A DNA stretch of 54,498 bases from an uncultured Eubacteriales bacterium (GCA_900542615.1 UQOG01000004.1:1-54498); one strand, 5' to 3'. Numbered from the stretch's first letter, positions 25,203 to 34,945 are shown. Numbers and translations: made by a program. The notes: generated by a model not told the origin, from the letters alone.

Positions 25203-26402
25203 CTATCGCCTTTCCTGCAGCCGGTTGCTTATGATATCCAGCAGCCAATCCGCCAGGGCGTCCTTGGTCATGGGCCCGCTGTCCCGGGCGCCGCCCTTCT
25301 GGTCGTAAAGGATCACGCGGTTGGTATCAACCGCAAAGCCCGCGTCCTGGGCCAGAATATCGTTGGCTGCGATGTAGTCCAGGTTCTTGCGCCGCAGCTT
25401 GGCCTGGGCGTTTTCCGATAGCTGCTCGCTCTCCGCCGCGAACCCCATCAGGATCCGGCCATCCTTGCGCTGGCCCATGGTCCCCAGGATATCCCGGGTA
25501 TTGCGCAAGTTCAAGTTCATGCCGCCCCCCTGCTTTTTGATCTTCTGCTGTTGGGGGCTTTGGGGGGTAAAATCCGCAGGCGCGGCCGCCATGATCAGGG
25601 CGTCGCAGCCGTCGAACCGGGCGTCGATGGCCCGGAACATATCCGCTGAAGATACCACCGGAACGGTTTCTACCCCTTGAGGGGCAGCCAAGGACACCGG
25701 CCCTGACACCAGGGTCACCTCCGCGCCCCGGGCGGCCGCCGCCCGGGCGATGGCATAGCCCATTTTTCCGCTGGAACGGTTGGTGATATACCGCACCGGA
25801 TCGATGGGCTCCTGGGTTGGGCCCGCGCTCACCAGGATACGCTTTCCCTCCAGGTCCCGCCTGGGATACATGGCCTTCATGGCCGCTTCCACAATGGCGT
25901 CCACCTCCGCCAGCCGGCCGATCCCTTCCTCCCCGCAGGCCAGGCGGCCGCTTTCCGGCTGGATAAAAGCGTACCCGCGCTGGACCAGCCGCTGGATATT
26001 CTCCTGAACCGCAGGGTGCAGATACATGGCGCTATTCATGGCCGGGGCCACTAATACCGGCGCCCGGGTAGCCAGGAGGGTGGTGGTCAGCATGTCGTCG
26101 GCAATGCCGTTGGCGGCTTTCCCCAGGAAGTTGGCGGAAGCAGGGGCAATGAGAAACGCGTCCGCCTGCTTGGCCAGGGAGATGTGCTCCACCTCCCAGG
26201 GCGCCTCCCGGTTGAACATATCCGTAATCACCGGCGCATGGGACAGGGTCTCCAAGGCCAAGGGCGTAATAAACTGGCTACCCGCCTTGGTGAGAATGAC
26301 GCGCACCTGTACCTCCTGCTTGCGCAGGCGGCTGATGATATCACAGGCTTTGTAGGCGGCAATGGAGCCTGTTATGCCGAGGACCAGGGTTTTTACCGCC
26401 AT
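25203..26402 (-). CDS. coaBC: Bifunctional phosphopantothenoylcysteine decarboxylase/synthetase
   Basis: A 399-residue fusion for coenzyme A synthesis. Residues 1-190 are the FMN-dependent decarboxylase CoaC, with GSIAAYKACD, APASANFLGK and APAMNSAMY, and the active-site Cys in ESGRLACGEEG. Residues 190-399 are the CTP-dependent synthetase CoaB, with SAGPTQEPIDPVRYITN and SSGKMGYA, AAPADF and QKIKK. It is separated from rpoZ by 1 bp. Order yicC-gmk-rpoZ-coaBC-priA is conserved in Firmicutes. Confidence 0.96.
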   Translation of the reverse strand: MAVKTLVLGITGSIAAYKACDIISRLRKQEVQVRVILTKAGSQFITPLALETLSHAPVITDMFNREAPWEVEHISLAKQADAFLIAPASANFLGKAANGIADDMLTTTLLATRAPVLVAPAMNSAMYLHPAVQENIQRLVQRGYAFIQPESGRLACGEEGIGRLAEVDAIVEAAMKAMYPRRDLEGKRILVSAGPTQEPIDPVRYITNRSSGKMGYAIARAAAARGAEVTLVSGPVSLAAPQGVETVPVVSSADMFRAIDARFDGCDALIMAAAPADFTPQSPQQQKIKKQGGGMNLNLRNTRDILGTMGQRKDGRILMGFAAESEQLSENAQAKLRRKNLDYIAANDILAQDAGFAVDTNRVILYDQKGGARDSGPMTKDALADWLLDIISNRLQERR

Positions 26403-26403
26403 G

Positions 26404-26604
26404 TTACTTATGGTAGTCCTCTGGGAAATCCACTTTCAGCAGATTTTTATCCAATTCTTCCACCGCCACGGACACCGGCTTACGGTCGCCTAGCTCTTCC
26501 GGGTTGTCCAGCAGCTGCCGCGCACGCTTGGCAACGGTGGTCACCAGCATATACCGGCAACCAACCTTTTCTTGCAGTTCATTGACTGCAGGCTTGTTCA
26601 TCAT
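26404..26604 (-). CDS. rpoZ: RNA polymerase omega subunit
   Basis: A 66-residue protein that helps assemble RNA polymerase. It has the omega core GCRYMLVTTVAKRARQL and a following KPVSVAVEEL segment. The length is close to that of the Bacillus subunit (67). The ATG at 26604 overlaps the gmk stop (ATGA); a second ATG follows at once. Confidence 0.93.
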   Translation of the reverse strand: MMNKPAVNELQEKVGCRYMLVTTVAKRARQLLDNPEELGDRKPVSVAVEELDKNLLKVDFPEDYHK

Positions 26605-27233
26605 GCTTCGTCCCCTCCCTTATTTAGAAAGGAATCGATATATTCCTGGTTCCGGGATACCCGCAGCCGCTCCACAGCCACAATCTGCTCCAACTGGCGG
26701 ATCGCCTTATCCAGCACATCGTTGATGATCAAATAATCATAATACGGCATGTGCTGCATTTCCTCGAAGGATTCCTGGAAGCGCTGTTCGATCGCCTCGG
26801 CGGTTTCCGTGCCCCGGCCCACCAGCCGCTCCTTGAGGCAGCTCATGGAAGGCGGCGCAAGGAAAACCAGCACCGCGTCCGGGCAGGCTTTTTTCACGTT
26901 CATGGCGCCGTGCACGTCGATGTCCAGCAAAATGTCCTGGCCCGCTGCCCGCTGCTGCTCCACATAGGCCCGGGGCGTACCATAAAAATGCTGGCCGAAC
27001 ACCTGCATGTGCTCCAGAAACGCGCCCTCTTTGACCATCTGTTCAAATTCTTCCCGCGTCTTAAAGAAGTAGTGCAATCCATCCACCTCTCCGGGCCGGG
27101 GCGGCCTGGTGGTGCAGGATACGGAAAAACGCATGTTGTCATTGCGCTCCATCAGCGCCCGGCATACGGTACCCTTCCCAACTCCGCTGGGACCTGAGAT
27201 AATCAGCAAAAGACCCTCGCGCGTTAACGGCAT
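26601..27233 (-). CDS. gmk: Guanylate kinase
   Basis: A 210-residue kinase that phosphorylates GMP to GDP. It has P-loop SGPSGVGKGT, the GMP-binding SCTTRPPRPGEVDGLHYFF region, and the lid RLVGRGTE. The frame reaches 27248, but AGGGGG lies 6 bp before the ATG at 27233, which is the better start. It overlaps rpoZ by 4 bases. Confidence 0.96.
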   Translation of the reverse strand: MPLTREGLLLIISGPSGVGKGTVCRALMERNDNMRFSVSCTTRPPRPGEVDGLHYFFKTREEFEQMVKEGAFLEHMQVFGQHFYGTPRAYVEQQRAAGQDILLDIDVHGAMNVKKACPDAVLVFLAPPSMSCLKERLVGRGTETAEAIEQRFQESFEEMQHMPYYDYLIINDVLDKAIRQLEQIVAVERLRVSRNQEYIDSFLNKGGDEA

Positions 27234-27284
27234 AATTTTCCCCCTCATTCCTTAAATAATAATTCGTTTTATCCCGCCACAGGC

Positions 27285-28163
27285 TTATTCGATATTCTGT
27301 ACCTGTTCGCGGATCTTCTCAACCTCAGCTTTGCCCTGGATCACTAGATTGACGATCTGGGCGTCATTGGCCTTGGAACCAATGGTATTGAATTCCCGGT
27401 TCATCTCCTGCACGATGAAGTCCAGCTTCCGGCCGGCAGGCTCATCCCCTTGCAACATGGACCGCATTTGGCCGATGTGACTATTGAGCCGCACCAGCTC
27501 TTCATCGATATTCGCCTTGTCCGCAAAGATAGCGGTCTCCATGGCCAGCCGGCTTTGATCCACCTCTGCGCCGGACAACAGGGATGCGATCCGCTCCTGG
27601 AGCTTTTGCCGGTATTCCTCCACCACCAGGGGCGCCCGCTGGGCGATAGCGCCGGCCACGGCCTCCACCGTATCGCAGCGGCTGCAAACGTCCGCAAACA
27701 GCCGGCTGCCCTCTGCCGCCCGCATGGCTTTCAGCTCCTGGCAGGCGCAAAGGCACGCCTCCTCCGCCAGGCTGCAAACCGCGTCACGATCCTCCTCTGC
27801 GGCGATGATGTCCGTCACATCCGGCAAGCGCAATGCCGCCGAAAGGCCGATATCATCCCGCAGCTGAAATTGTTCCGCCACGCCCCGGGCAACTTCTAGA
27901 TACGCCCCCAACAGAGCTTGGTCCACGGATACCCGCCGGGCATCTTCCCGGGTGTTCCGGTAAAACAGGTAAACGTCCACATGGCCCCGCTTCAGCTCCC
28001 GGCTGAGCACATTGCGAAGCAGATCCTCCGCAAAGCCGATGTGCCTGGGCATCCGGAAGGAAAGATCCAAATACCGGTGGTTGACGCTCTTGAGCTCCAC
28101 CGTGATCTCCCGTCCATCCCGGGATAGCAGGCTACGGCCAAAGCCGGTCATGCTGTTCACCAT
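27285..28163 (-). CDS. yicC: YicC/YloC-family endoribonuclease
   Basis: A 292-residue protein of the YicC/YloC family, shown in other bacteria to have endoribonuclease activity. It begins with the signature NSMTGFGRS and has ELKSVNHRYLD and, in the C-terminal DUF1732 part, GRKLDFIVQEMNREFNTIGSKAND. A GTG three codons upstream is also in frame, but AGAGGTGAT is better spaced to the ATG at 28163. It is the first gene of the yicC-gmk-rpoZ-coaBC operon. Confidence 0.93.
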   Translation of the reverse strand: MVNSMTGFGRSLLSRDGREITVELKSVNHRYLDLSFRMPRHIGFAEDLLRNVLSRELKRGHVDVYLFYRNTREDARRVSVDQALLGAYLEVARGVAEQFQLRDDIGLSAALRLPDVTDIIAAEEDRDAVCSLAEEACLCACQELKAMRAAEGSRLFADVCSRCDTVEAVAGAIAQRAPLVVEEYRQKLQERIASLLSGAEVDQSRLAMETAIFADKANIDEELVRLNSHIGQMRSMLQGDEPAGRKLDFIVQEMNREFNTIGSKANDAQIVNLVIQGKAEVEKIREQVQNIE

Positions 28164-28198
28164 AGGTATCACCTCTTCAGCTTATTCCGAAACAATTT

Positions 28199-28228
28199 AT
28201 TATACCATGTTTTTCTACCACTTTACAA
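28199..28228 (-). promoter_or_regulatory. Promoter of the yicC-gmk-rpoZ-coaBC operon
   Basis: On the minus strand, TTGTAA (28223-28228), an 18-bp spacer and TATAAT (28199-28204) with TGG before it. It is 36 bp before the yicC start. Confidence 0.75.
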
Positions 28229-28429
28229 GGCCGCCCGTAACTTCCCTTTGGACAGGCCGCAAAAGCCGGTAAACGCCGCCTTTTAGGGCCCGTTGCTTCC
28301 CGTTCGTCCATCGGGCGGCCAATCCATCCCCGAAGCCATTGTTTGCGCCCGCCAGGCCGATCCCGTGCGCAGCGCAGGCAAGCCGGCCGCAAAGCCGTTC
28401 CGGCCTTCAGGCATGGATGGCTCGGCCCT

Positions 28430-30400
28430 TTAGCCCTCCCCTTCCAGCATGGCGAAAAACGCCGCTTCATCCAACACGGGGATCTGAAGCTCCCGGGCCT
28501 TTGCCAGCTTACTTCCCGCGCCCGGGCCGGCCACCACCAGGCTGGTCTTTTTGCTGACGCTGCCCGCGGCTTTGCCCCCCAGGGTTTCGATGAGCGCTTC
28601 GATCTGCTTGCGGTCCATCCGCTCCATGGCGCCGGTGACCACCACGGTCTTGCCGCGCAGGGGGCTTTGCTGCTGGGGCTTGGCTTCGGCCTGGGGCGCC
28701 ACGCCTTCCTCCAGCAGCATATCCACCTGGCCTGCGATAGAGGGATCCTGGAAGAAATCCCGTATGCTCATGGCCACCACCTCCCCCACATCGGGGATCT
28801 GGAGCAGCGATTCCACCGACGCCTGGCGCAAAGCCTCCAGGGTGCCGAAATGCCGGGCAAGGTCCCGGGCGGTCTTGGCCCCAACATTGGGGATGCCGAT
28901 GGCGAAGATAAAGGCGCCCAGGGCGGGGGTTTTGCTTTTCTCGATGGCGGAAAGCAGATTCTCGATCCGTTTCGGGCCAAACCCGCTCAGGCTTTGCAGC
29001 CGCTCCGGGGTCAGGGTATAAAGCTCCGCGATGGCGCTAAAGCCCAATTCCTCCACCATTTGGTTGGCGGTTTTTTCGGAAAAGCCATCGATGTCCATGG
29101 CTTCACGGGAGGCGAAGTGGGCCAGCCGGGCTACGATCTGCGGCCGGCAGGACAGGGAATTGGTGCAGAACAGATGCACCCCCCGATGCTCCACATGGGC
29201 GCCGCAGGCTGGACAATGGGTAGGTTTTTGGATGGGCGCCCGGGGCTGATCCCCGGGGACCGCCCCCAGGATCTCCGGGATCACGTCCCCGGAGCGCCGC
29301 AAAAACACCCGGGAGCCGATGCCGATCCGCTTGCGCAGGATGTCGTCCCAGTTGTTCAGGGTGGCGTGGCGGATGGTCGCGCCGCAAAGCTCTACCGGCT
29401 CCAAATGGGCCCGAGGGGTCAGCTTGCCGGTGCGCCCCACCTCCCAGGTCACATCCTCCACCACCGTGGTGGTCTCCTCCGCCGCGAACTTGAAAGCCAT
29501 GGCCCAGCGAGGGAACCGGTCCGTGCTGCCTAAAATCTGGCGCGCCTGAAAATCCCGCACCTTTACCACCATGCCGTCGATGAGGAAATCCAAGGTTTCC
29601 CTGCGGCGCTCCGCCGCTGCGATGGCATCGTAAACCGCCTGAATGCTGGGGAAATATTCCGTATAATCGCTCACCGGAAAGCCCTGCTCCCGCAAAAAGG
29701 CCAGCATTTCCCCCTGGTCGGACAGGGTTTTCCCCTCGATATACCCCACGTTATAGCACGCGCAATCCAAGCGGCGGCTGGCGGTGACCTGGGGATCCAG
29801 GTTGCGCAAGGCCCCGGCCGCAGCGTTGCGGGCGTTTTTCAAGGGCTCGGCGGCCTTGGCATTGAAGGCTTCCAGCACCGATAGGCGCATATAGCACTCC
29901 CCCTGTACCTCCATCTTCCCATCGAAGGGAATGGTGAGGGGCAAGGAACGGATGGTCATGATCTGGGGCAGGATCGCCTCTCCCACCACGCCGTTCCCCC
30001 GGGTCGCGCCTGCTACCAGCCTGCCGTTTTCATAGGTAAGGTTTATGGTCAGCCCGTCGAACTTGTACTCCAGGGCATATTCCGGCTTGGCCGCCCCTGC
30101 GGCAGCCAGCAGCCGTTCCACCCGTTCGCCCCAGGCCAGCAGATCCTCCTTGGTGCGCACCTTGTCCAGGCTCCAAAGCCGTCCCAGATGGGTATGGGGT
30201 AAAAAGGCCGTTAACGGCTCCCCGCCCACCCGGCGGGTAGGCGAATCCGGCAGGGCATAGCCGGCTTCCTGTTCCATTTTCAGCAGCTGGTCGAACAGGG
30301 CGTCATATTCCCCATCGCTTACCTGGGGCGCGTCCTCCACATAATAGGCCCGCGCCAGCTGATTGACCCGGTCCGTCAGCGCCCGAAGCTTTTCCTCCAT
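28430..30400 (-). CDS. ligA: NAD-dependent DNA ligase
   Basis: A 656-residue replicative ligase. It has the Ia domain, the adenylation domain with the active lysine in YKFDGL, an OB fold, a four-cysteine zinc finger (CPACG then CTNSLSC), a helix-hairpin-helix region, and a C-terminal BRCT domain (GKTVVVTGAM). The frame goes to 30454, but AAGGAGAATTCGCT places the start at 30400. It lies 28 bp after pcrA, a common pairing in Firmicutes. Confidence 0.97.
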   Translation of the reverse strand: MEEKLRALTDRVNQLARAYYVEDAPQVSDGEYDALFDQLLKMEQEAGYALPDSPTRRVGGEPLTAFLPHTHLGRLWSLDKVRTKEDLLAWGERVERLLAAAGAAKPEYALEYKFDGLTINLTYENGRLVAGATRGNGVVGEAILPQIMTIRSLPLTIPFDGKMEVQGECYMRLSVLEAFNAKAAEPLKNARNAAAGALRNLDPQVTASRRLDCACYNVGYIEGKTLSDQGEMLAFLREQGFPVSDYTEYFPSIQAVYDAIAAAERRRETLDFLIDGMVVKVRDFQARQILGSTDRFPRWAMAFKFAAEETTTVVEDVTWEVGRTGKLTPRAHLEPVELCGATIRHATLNNWDDILRKRIGIGSRVFLRRSGDVIPEILGAVPGDQPRAPIQKPTHCPACGAHVEHRGVHLFCTNSLSCRPQIVARLAHFASREAMDIDGFSEKTANQMVEELGFSAIAELYTLTPERLQSLSGFGPKRIENLLSAIEKSKTPALGAFIFAIGIPNVGAKTARDLARHFGTLEALRQASVESLLQIPDVGEVVAMSIRDFFQDPSIAGQVDMLLEEGVAPQAEAKPQQQSPLRGKTVVVTGAMERMDRKQIEALIETLGGKAAGSVSKKTSLVVAGPGAGSKLAKARELQIPVLDEAAFFAMLEGEG

Positions 30401-30428
30401 AGCGAATTCTCCTTCTTGATCTATGGCG

Positions 30429-32642
30429 TCAATCCTCCGGCGTAATGGGTGCATAAGCTGCGGCGAATTTTTTTACCCCCGCCGCGTCAAAGTCGATGGT
30501 TACGGTCATCGCGTTGCCGCTGCCTGTCATTTCCAAAATGGTGCCTTCGCCAAACTTGGCGTGCTTGACCCGCTGGTGCAATGCAAAGGTCTTTGGCTCG
30601 GGCTTGGCAGGGGCCGCCATGGGAGCGGGCCGCACCCCAAACCCCGGCGTATAGATCGGCCGTTGGGGCTGGGGCTGTTGGGGATAGCGGCTGGGCTTTG
30701 GCTGCTCCTTGGGAGGAAAGGGCGGCCGCTCCTGCTGCAGCAGGGAGGAAGGCACCTCTTCCAGAAAGCGGGAAGGCTTATTATAAGCATAGTCGCCAAA
30801 GAGCATCCGCTGTTTGGCATGAAGCAAATAGAGCTTCTCCTTTGCCCGGGTCATCCCCACATAGCACAGCCGCCGCTCCTCCTCCATGGCGAAGGGGGTC
30901 ATGGCGTTTCGGGCGCGTCCGGTGGGGAAAATATTCTCCTCCATGCCGCACAGGAACACCACCGGGAATTCCAACCCCTTGGCGCTATGCAGGGTCATAA
31001 GGTTCACCGCGTCCGCGTTGTTGTCCAACCCGTCCACATCGGATACCAGCGCCACGTTCTCCAAAAAGGCAGGCAAGGCGCTCTCCCCTTCCGGCACATC
31101 CCGTTCCACTTCCCGAATGTTGCCGATGAGCTCCCGCAGGTTGTCCATCCGGTTTTCCAGATCGCCCTTTTTATCCTCCGTGCGAAGGTATTCCTCATAT
31201 TCCAGCGCCCCGATCATCTGCTCGGTAAATTCGGAAAGAGGCATGGTCTCGCATAGGGCGATGAGGGTGGCCATGGTATTGGAAAACTTGCGGAGCCTCA
31301 GGAACGCCCGGTCGGAAAGTCCTTCCCCATCCATCGCCACCGCCAGCATATAGGTGCCCCGCTGCTCCGCCACATCGGCCAGCTCCCCGATGGTAGCCTC
31401 GCCTATGGTCCGCCTGGGTACATTGATAATGCGGCGCAGGGCCATGTTGTCCGCAGGATTGTAGATCAGCCGCAGATAGGCCATGATGTCCTTGATCTCC
31501 CGCCGCTCATAGAACCGCTGCCCGCCCAAGACCTTGTTGGGGATGCCGTAATTGATCAGGGTAGATTCCAATACGCGGCTTTGGGCGTTCATCCGGTAGA
31601 GCACGGCGAAATCCCGATAGTTCCGGCCCGCCTGGACGCCTTCCAGGATCTTTTTGCACAGGAACGCGGATTCATCCCGCTCATTTGCGGCGGTATACAG
31701 TTCGATGGGTTCGCCGCCGGTTTTTTCCGTCCAAAGGCGCTTGCTTTTCCGCCCGGTATTGTTGTTGATCACCGCGTTGGCCGCGTCCAAAATGATGGAG
31801 GTGGAGCGGTAATTCTGCTCCAAGCGGATCACCCTGGCGCCTTCAAAGTCCTTTTCAAAATCCAGAATGTTCCGAATATCCGCCCCCCGCCAGCCATATA
31901 TGCTCTGGTCATCGTCGCCTACGACGCAGATGTTCCGGTGCTCCCTGCACAGCAGCTGGATCAGCTTATACTGGGGCAGGTTGGTGTCCTGATATTCATC
32001 CACCAGCACATACTGGAACCGGTTGCGATATTTTTCCAGCACATCGGGATAGGTTTCAAACAGCCGCAAGGTCATGCAAAGCAAATCGTCAAAATCTAAG
32101 GCATTGGCCTCCAGCAGGCCCCTTTGATACCCTTTGAACAGCTTATAGACCGCCTGATCCAGCCCGGGATTCTCCGCAATATACTTTTCCGGTTCCAGCG
32201 ATCTGTTTTTCGCCTCGGAAAACCAGTCCTTCAGTTCCCGCTTGGACAGCTCCTTATCGCTGATGCCATAGCTTTTCAATACGTTGCCGATCAGAGACAT
32301 CTGGTCATCCGTGTCGTAAATGACAAAGTTCCGTTCCCGGCCCAGCCGTTGGATATCGCTTCGAAGAATGCGCACGCAGCAGGAATGAAACGTGGTGATC
32401 CACATATCCCGCGGATCCGCATCCACCAGCATACCGGTGCGCTCCTGCATCTCCTTGGCCGCTTTGTTGGTAAAGGTGAGGGCCAAAATATTCCAAGGCT
32501 TTACCCCATGTTCCATCAGGTTGGCGATCCGGTAGGTCAACACCCGGGTCTTGCCGCTGCCCGCGCCCGCCAATACCAGCAAGGGCCCTTCCAGGCATTC
32601 CACCGCCTGGCGCTGCTCTTTATTCAAAACGGATAAGTCCAT
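30429..32642 (-). CDS. pcrA: ATP-dependent DNA helicase PcrA/UvrD
   Basis: A 737-residue superfamily 1A helicase for repair, plasmid-type replication and clearing of RecA or RNA polymerase. Motifs are Q-motif LNKEQRQAV, Walker A AGAGSGKT, DEYQDTN, GDDDQSIYGWRGA, QNYRST and VMTLHSAKGLEFP-type motif V. The C-terminal tail has a proline/glutamine-rich stretch of about 70 residues, then the Tudor-like RNA-polymerase-interaction domain near residues 680-730 (RVKHAKFGEGTI). Confidence 0.97.
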   Translation of the reverse strand: MDLSVLNKEQRQAVECLEGPLLVLAGAGSGKTRVLTYRIANLMEHGVKPWNILALTFTNKAAKEMQERTGMLVDADPRDMWITTFHSCCVRILRSDIQRLGRERNFVIYDTDDQMSLIGNVLKSYGISDKELSKRELKDWFSEAKNRSLEPEKYIAENPGLDQAVYKLFKGYQRGLLEANALDFDDLLCMTLRLFETYPDVLEKYRNRFQYVLVDEYQDTNLPQYKLIQLLCREHRNICVVGDDDQSIYGWRGADIRNILDFEKDFEGARVIRLEQNYRSTSIILDAANAVINNNTGRKSKRLWTEKTGGEPIELYTAANERDESAFLCKKILEGVQAGRNYRDFAVLYRMNAQSRVLESTLINYGIPNKVLGGQRFYERREIKDIMAYLRLIYNPADNMALRRIINVPRRTIGEATIGELADVAEQRGTYMLAVAMDGEGLSDRAFLRLRKFSNTMATLIALCETMPLSEFTEQMIGALEYEEYLRTEDKKGDLENRMDNLRELIGNIREVERDVPEGESALPAFLENVALVSDVDGLDNNADAVNLMTLHSAKGLEFPVVFLCGMEENIFPTGRARNAMTPFAMEEERRLCYVGMTRAKEKLYLLHAKQRMLFGDYAYNKPSRFLEEVPSSLLQQERPPFPPKEQPKPSRYPQQPQPQRPIYTPGFGVRPAPMAAPAKPEPKTFALHQRVKHAKFGEGTILEMTGSGNAMTVTIDFDAAGVKKFAAAYAPITPED

Positions 32643-32669
32643 ACTTCACCATCCTAATCTTTATTCCCA

Positions 32670-32681
32670 TTCATTATAGCA
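32670..32681 (-). promoter_or_regulatory. Extended -10 promoter for pcrA-ligA
   Basis: On the minus strand, TGC-TATAAT with the hexamer at 32673-32678, 30 bp upstream of pcrA. No convincing -35 element is visible. Confidence 0.5.
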
Positions 32682-32779
32682 TCTTCTGGATGGATTTGTA
32701 TACCGATGGCCGCCGCGACGCCCAACATGTTTCTCGCGGGTGGGGCAACATTCCTTTCCACCTGGCCTCCCCTTCCGCA

Positions 32780-32818
32780 TAAAAAGGCGCGCCGGCCAAC
32801 GATTTTGCGGCGCGCCTT
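32780..32818 (-). terminator. Terminator after the secreted unknown protein gene
   Basis: On the minus strand, AAGGCGCGCCG pairs with CCGGCGCGCCTT and is followed by a run of T. It is about 35 bp past the stop at 32856. Confidence 0.88.
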
Positions 32819-32855
32819 GCGTGTCCTCCTTCTCTTTCCCGTCGATTGTCGCTGG

Positions 32856-33674
32856 TTACAGAGGGGCCGACTGCTGGATGGTCAGCTCCGCCTGGGCGTT
32901 GGGCAGGGCGTCCAGCAGGGGGCCCAGCTCCAGCGATAGCACCGGCTCTTCCGGAAGGCTAAAGGACGCCCCGCCGGTGGATTCAGCCAAATGAAGGAAG
33001 ATGGCTTCCTCCTGTAGGCTTGCCCGCATCGTATAGAGATACTGCTCGCCCTGGGCGGGAAGGTCGTAATAGAGCCTATGGTCTATTTGCAGGGCAACGT
33101 CCCGGAGCAGGTAGGAAAGGGTGTGCTGCATAGACCGCTCCGTCCTGGTGTTCTCCTGGGAAAGGCCGCTGATATACATGGAAAAGGCATCATCCCGCCA
33201 TTGGCAGGCCATTTGGGAGGGGATGCTCTCATCATGGCTGAACCAGCCCTGCACGTCCTTTGCGTCAAAGTCGGTCCCATCGCCCCGGGCTTGCAGCACC
33301 AGGGAATAGGCGGCCTGGTCAAAGGGCTCCAGGTCGTAGGCCACGTCAAACCGGACGCTGCCAGTATAGCGCCCGTTGGGATCGGAGGTGAGCCCCTCTT
33401 TGGAAAGGGCCATGGATACCTTCCATTCCCGCTGTACCGTTACGCCCCAGAGCTGGGCCGTATCCTCCCCCGTCCCTTCCACCGTCAGCTCCCAGCCGCC
33501 GGCTGCGTCCTCCCGGACCAAGGCGCCAGAGAAGGGGATCCCATTTATGGTGAGCAGGGCGTCATATTCAGGGCCGTTCAAATGCAGTTCCTGCGCCCGG
33601 GCAGCCGTTCCCGTCGCGCAGCCAATCACGGCCAGAACACAGGCCAACCATCTTTGTCCCCGCTTCCATCCCAC
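32856..33674 (-). CDS. Secreted protein of unknown function
   Basis: A 272-residue protein that I do not recognise. It starts with a classic signal peptide: basic GWKRGQR, a hydrophobic core of about 14 residues, and an AARA cleavage-type end. The mature part looks beta-rich, with alternating hydrophobic residues and many acidic residues. It has no cysteines after the signal peptide. The frame reaches 33689, but GGGAGG is 7 bp before a GTG at 33674, so a GTG start is likely. It is monocistronic, with its own terminator. Confidence 0.7.
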   Translation of the reverse strand: MGWKRGQRWLACVLAVIGCATGTAARAQELHLNGPEYDALLTINGIPFSGALVREDAAGGWELTVEGTGEDTAQLWGVTVQREWKVSMALSKEGLTSDPNGRYTGSVRFDVAYDLEPFDQAAYSLVLQARGDGTDFDAKDVQGWFSHDESIPSQMACQWRDDAFSMYISGLSQENTRTERSMQHTLSYLLRDVALQIDHRLYYDLPAQGEQYLYTMRASLQEEAIFLHLAESTGGASFSLPEEPVLSLELGPLLDALPNAQAELTIQQSAPL

Positions 33675-33708
33675 GACATCGCCTCCCATCCTGTTTTTGT
33701 TATCCGTA

Positions 33709-33717
33709 TTAAATTAT
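33709..33717 (-). promoter_or_regulatory. Extended -10 promoter for the secreted protein gene
   Basis: On the minus strand, TGC-TATAAT about 40 bp before the GTG start. It lies directly after the hairpin that follows the aminotransferase gene. Confidence 0.5.
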
Positions 33718-33723
33718 AGCAGA

Positions 33724-33749
33724 AGGCCGGCTGCAAAAACAGCCGGCCT
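33724..33749 (-). terminator. Hairpin after the PatB-like gene
   Basis: AGGCCGGCTG and CAGCCGGCCT form a 10-bp stem with loop TTTTTG on the minus strand. It begins about 20 bp past the stop at 33770. It lacks a U-tract, so termination may be weak. Confidence 0.5.
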
Positions 33750-33769
33750 CTGGTATGGTTTGTAAACTT

Positions 33770-34945
33770 TTATATCCGCCCCCAGGCTTTCAGCCCCTGT
33801 AGGATAGCGGACATGGCCTTTTCCACGTTTTCCCGGCTGGTGGCCAGGTTGATGCGAATATGGCTTTGGCCGTCCCCTTCGAACCAGGCGCCATAGTCCA
33901 CGGCAAGGCCGCAGGTTTCCGCAAAGAAGCGTTCCATCTCCTCCGGCTGCAAATAGGCGGCAAAGTCCACCCACATCAGATAGGTCCCTTCCAGGGGGGT
34001 AACGCAGGCCTTTGGCAGATGGATTGCCAGCTGCTCCCGCAGGTATCCATAATTGCCCCAGATGATCTCCTGCACCTGCTGCAACCACGCCTTGCCGCCC
34101 CGGTACGCGGCTTCCACCGCAATATACCCGAACGGATTCCCTTCCCGTATGTGGATCCGTTTGGTAAAGGCGTCGTATTCCTTCCGGAGCTTGGCGTCCG
34201 GCAGCACCACAAAGGCATTTTGGCAGCCCGCCAGGTTAAAGGTTTTGCTGGCGGCGGTCAAGGTGATCACCATGTGGCTGTAATCCCCCGCCGTGGCGCT
34301 GGGGATGTGCTTATGCCCGTCAAAGGTCAGGTCCTGGTGAATCTCATCGGACAGCACCAGCACGCCGTGTTTCTTGCAGATATCCAGCATGGCGGATAGT
34401 TCCTCCCTGCGCCAAACCCGGCTGACGGGATTATGAGGGGAGGACATGATGAACATGCGCACCTGGTTCTCCGCGATCGCGGTTTCAAAGGCGGCAAGAT
34501 CCACCGTATATTGCCCATCCTGATGGACCAGTTGGCAGGCGACCAGCGTCCGGTCATTATCCCGCACCGCATGAAGGAAGGGATAATATACGGGCGTGAG
34601 CACCATGACCCGGTCCTGGGGCTTGGTGAAGATCTGGATTAGCCAGTTGATGGCAGGCACCACCCCCGGGGAAAACCGCAGCCATTCCCGCTGCACCCGG
34701 TAGCCATGGCGTTCCGCCTCCCAATCCATAAAGGCTTGATAATAGCCCTCGCTGGGATGATAGTAGCCGAATACGCCGGTATCCAAATACTCCTTTTCCG
34801 CTTCCAGCACACACTGGGGCACGCGGAAATCCATATCTGCCACCCACAGGGCCAGCAGATCCTCCCTGCCAAAGCGTTCCCTTAAGCCGTCCCATTTTTC
34901 GCAATGGGTGCCCTTCCGATCCACATAGAGAATGGGCTCGTCCAT
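33770..34945 (-). CDS. PatB/MalY-type PLP-dependent aminotransferase or cystathionine beta-lyase
   Basis: A 391-residue fold-type I PLP enzyme of the MalY/PatB group. It has WVADMDF at the N-terminus, SSPHNPVSRVW, SDEIHQDL (PLP Asp) and SKTFNLAGCQNAF with the Schiff-base lysine. Relatives cleave cystathionine or act as C-S lyases in methionine metabolism. AAGGAGG lies 7 bp before the ATG at 34945; a TTG two codons upstream is less likely. It follows pheT by 12 bp and may be co-transcribed with pheST. The substrate is not decided by sequence. Confidence 0.9.
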   Translation of the reverse strand: MDEPILYVDRKGTHCEKWDGLRERFGREDLLALWVADMDFRVPQCVLEAEKEYLDTGVFGYYHPSEGYYQAFMDWEAERHGYRVQREWLRFSPGVVPAINWLIQIFTKPQDRVMVLTPVYYPFLHAVRDNDRTLVACQLVHQDGQYTVDLAAFETAIAENQVRMFIMSSPHNPVSRVWRREELSAMLDICKKHGVLVLSDEIHQDLTFDGHKHIPSATAGDYSHMVITLTAASKTFNLAGCQNAFVVLPDAKLRKEYDAFTKRIHIREGNPFGYIAVEAAYRGGKAWLQQVQEIIWGNYGYLREQLAIHLPKACVTPLEGTYLMWVDFAAYLQPEEMERFFAETCGLAVDYGAWFEGDGQSHIRINLATSRENVEKAMSAILQGLKAWGRI

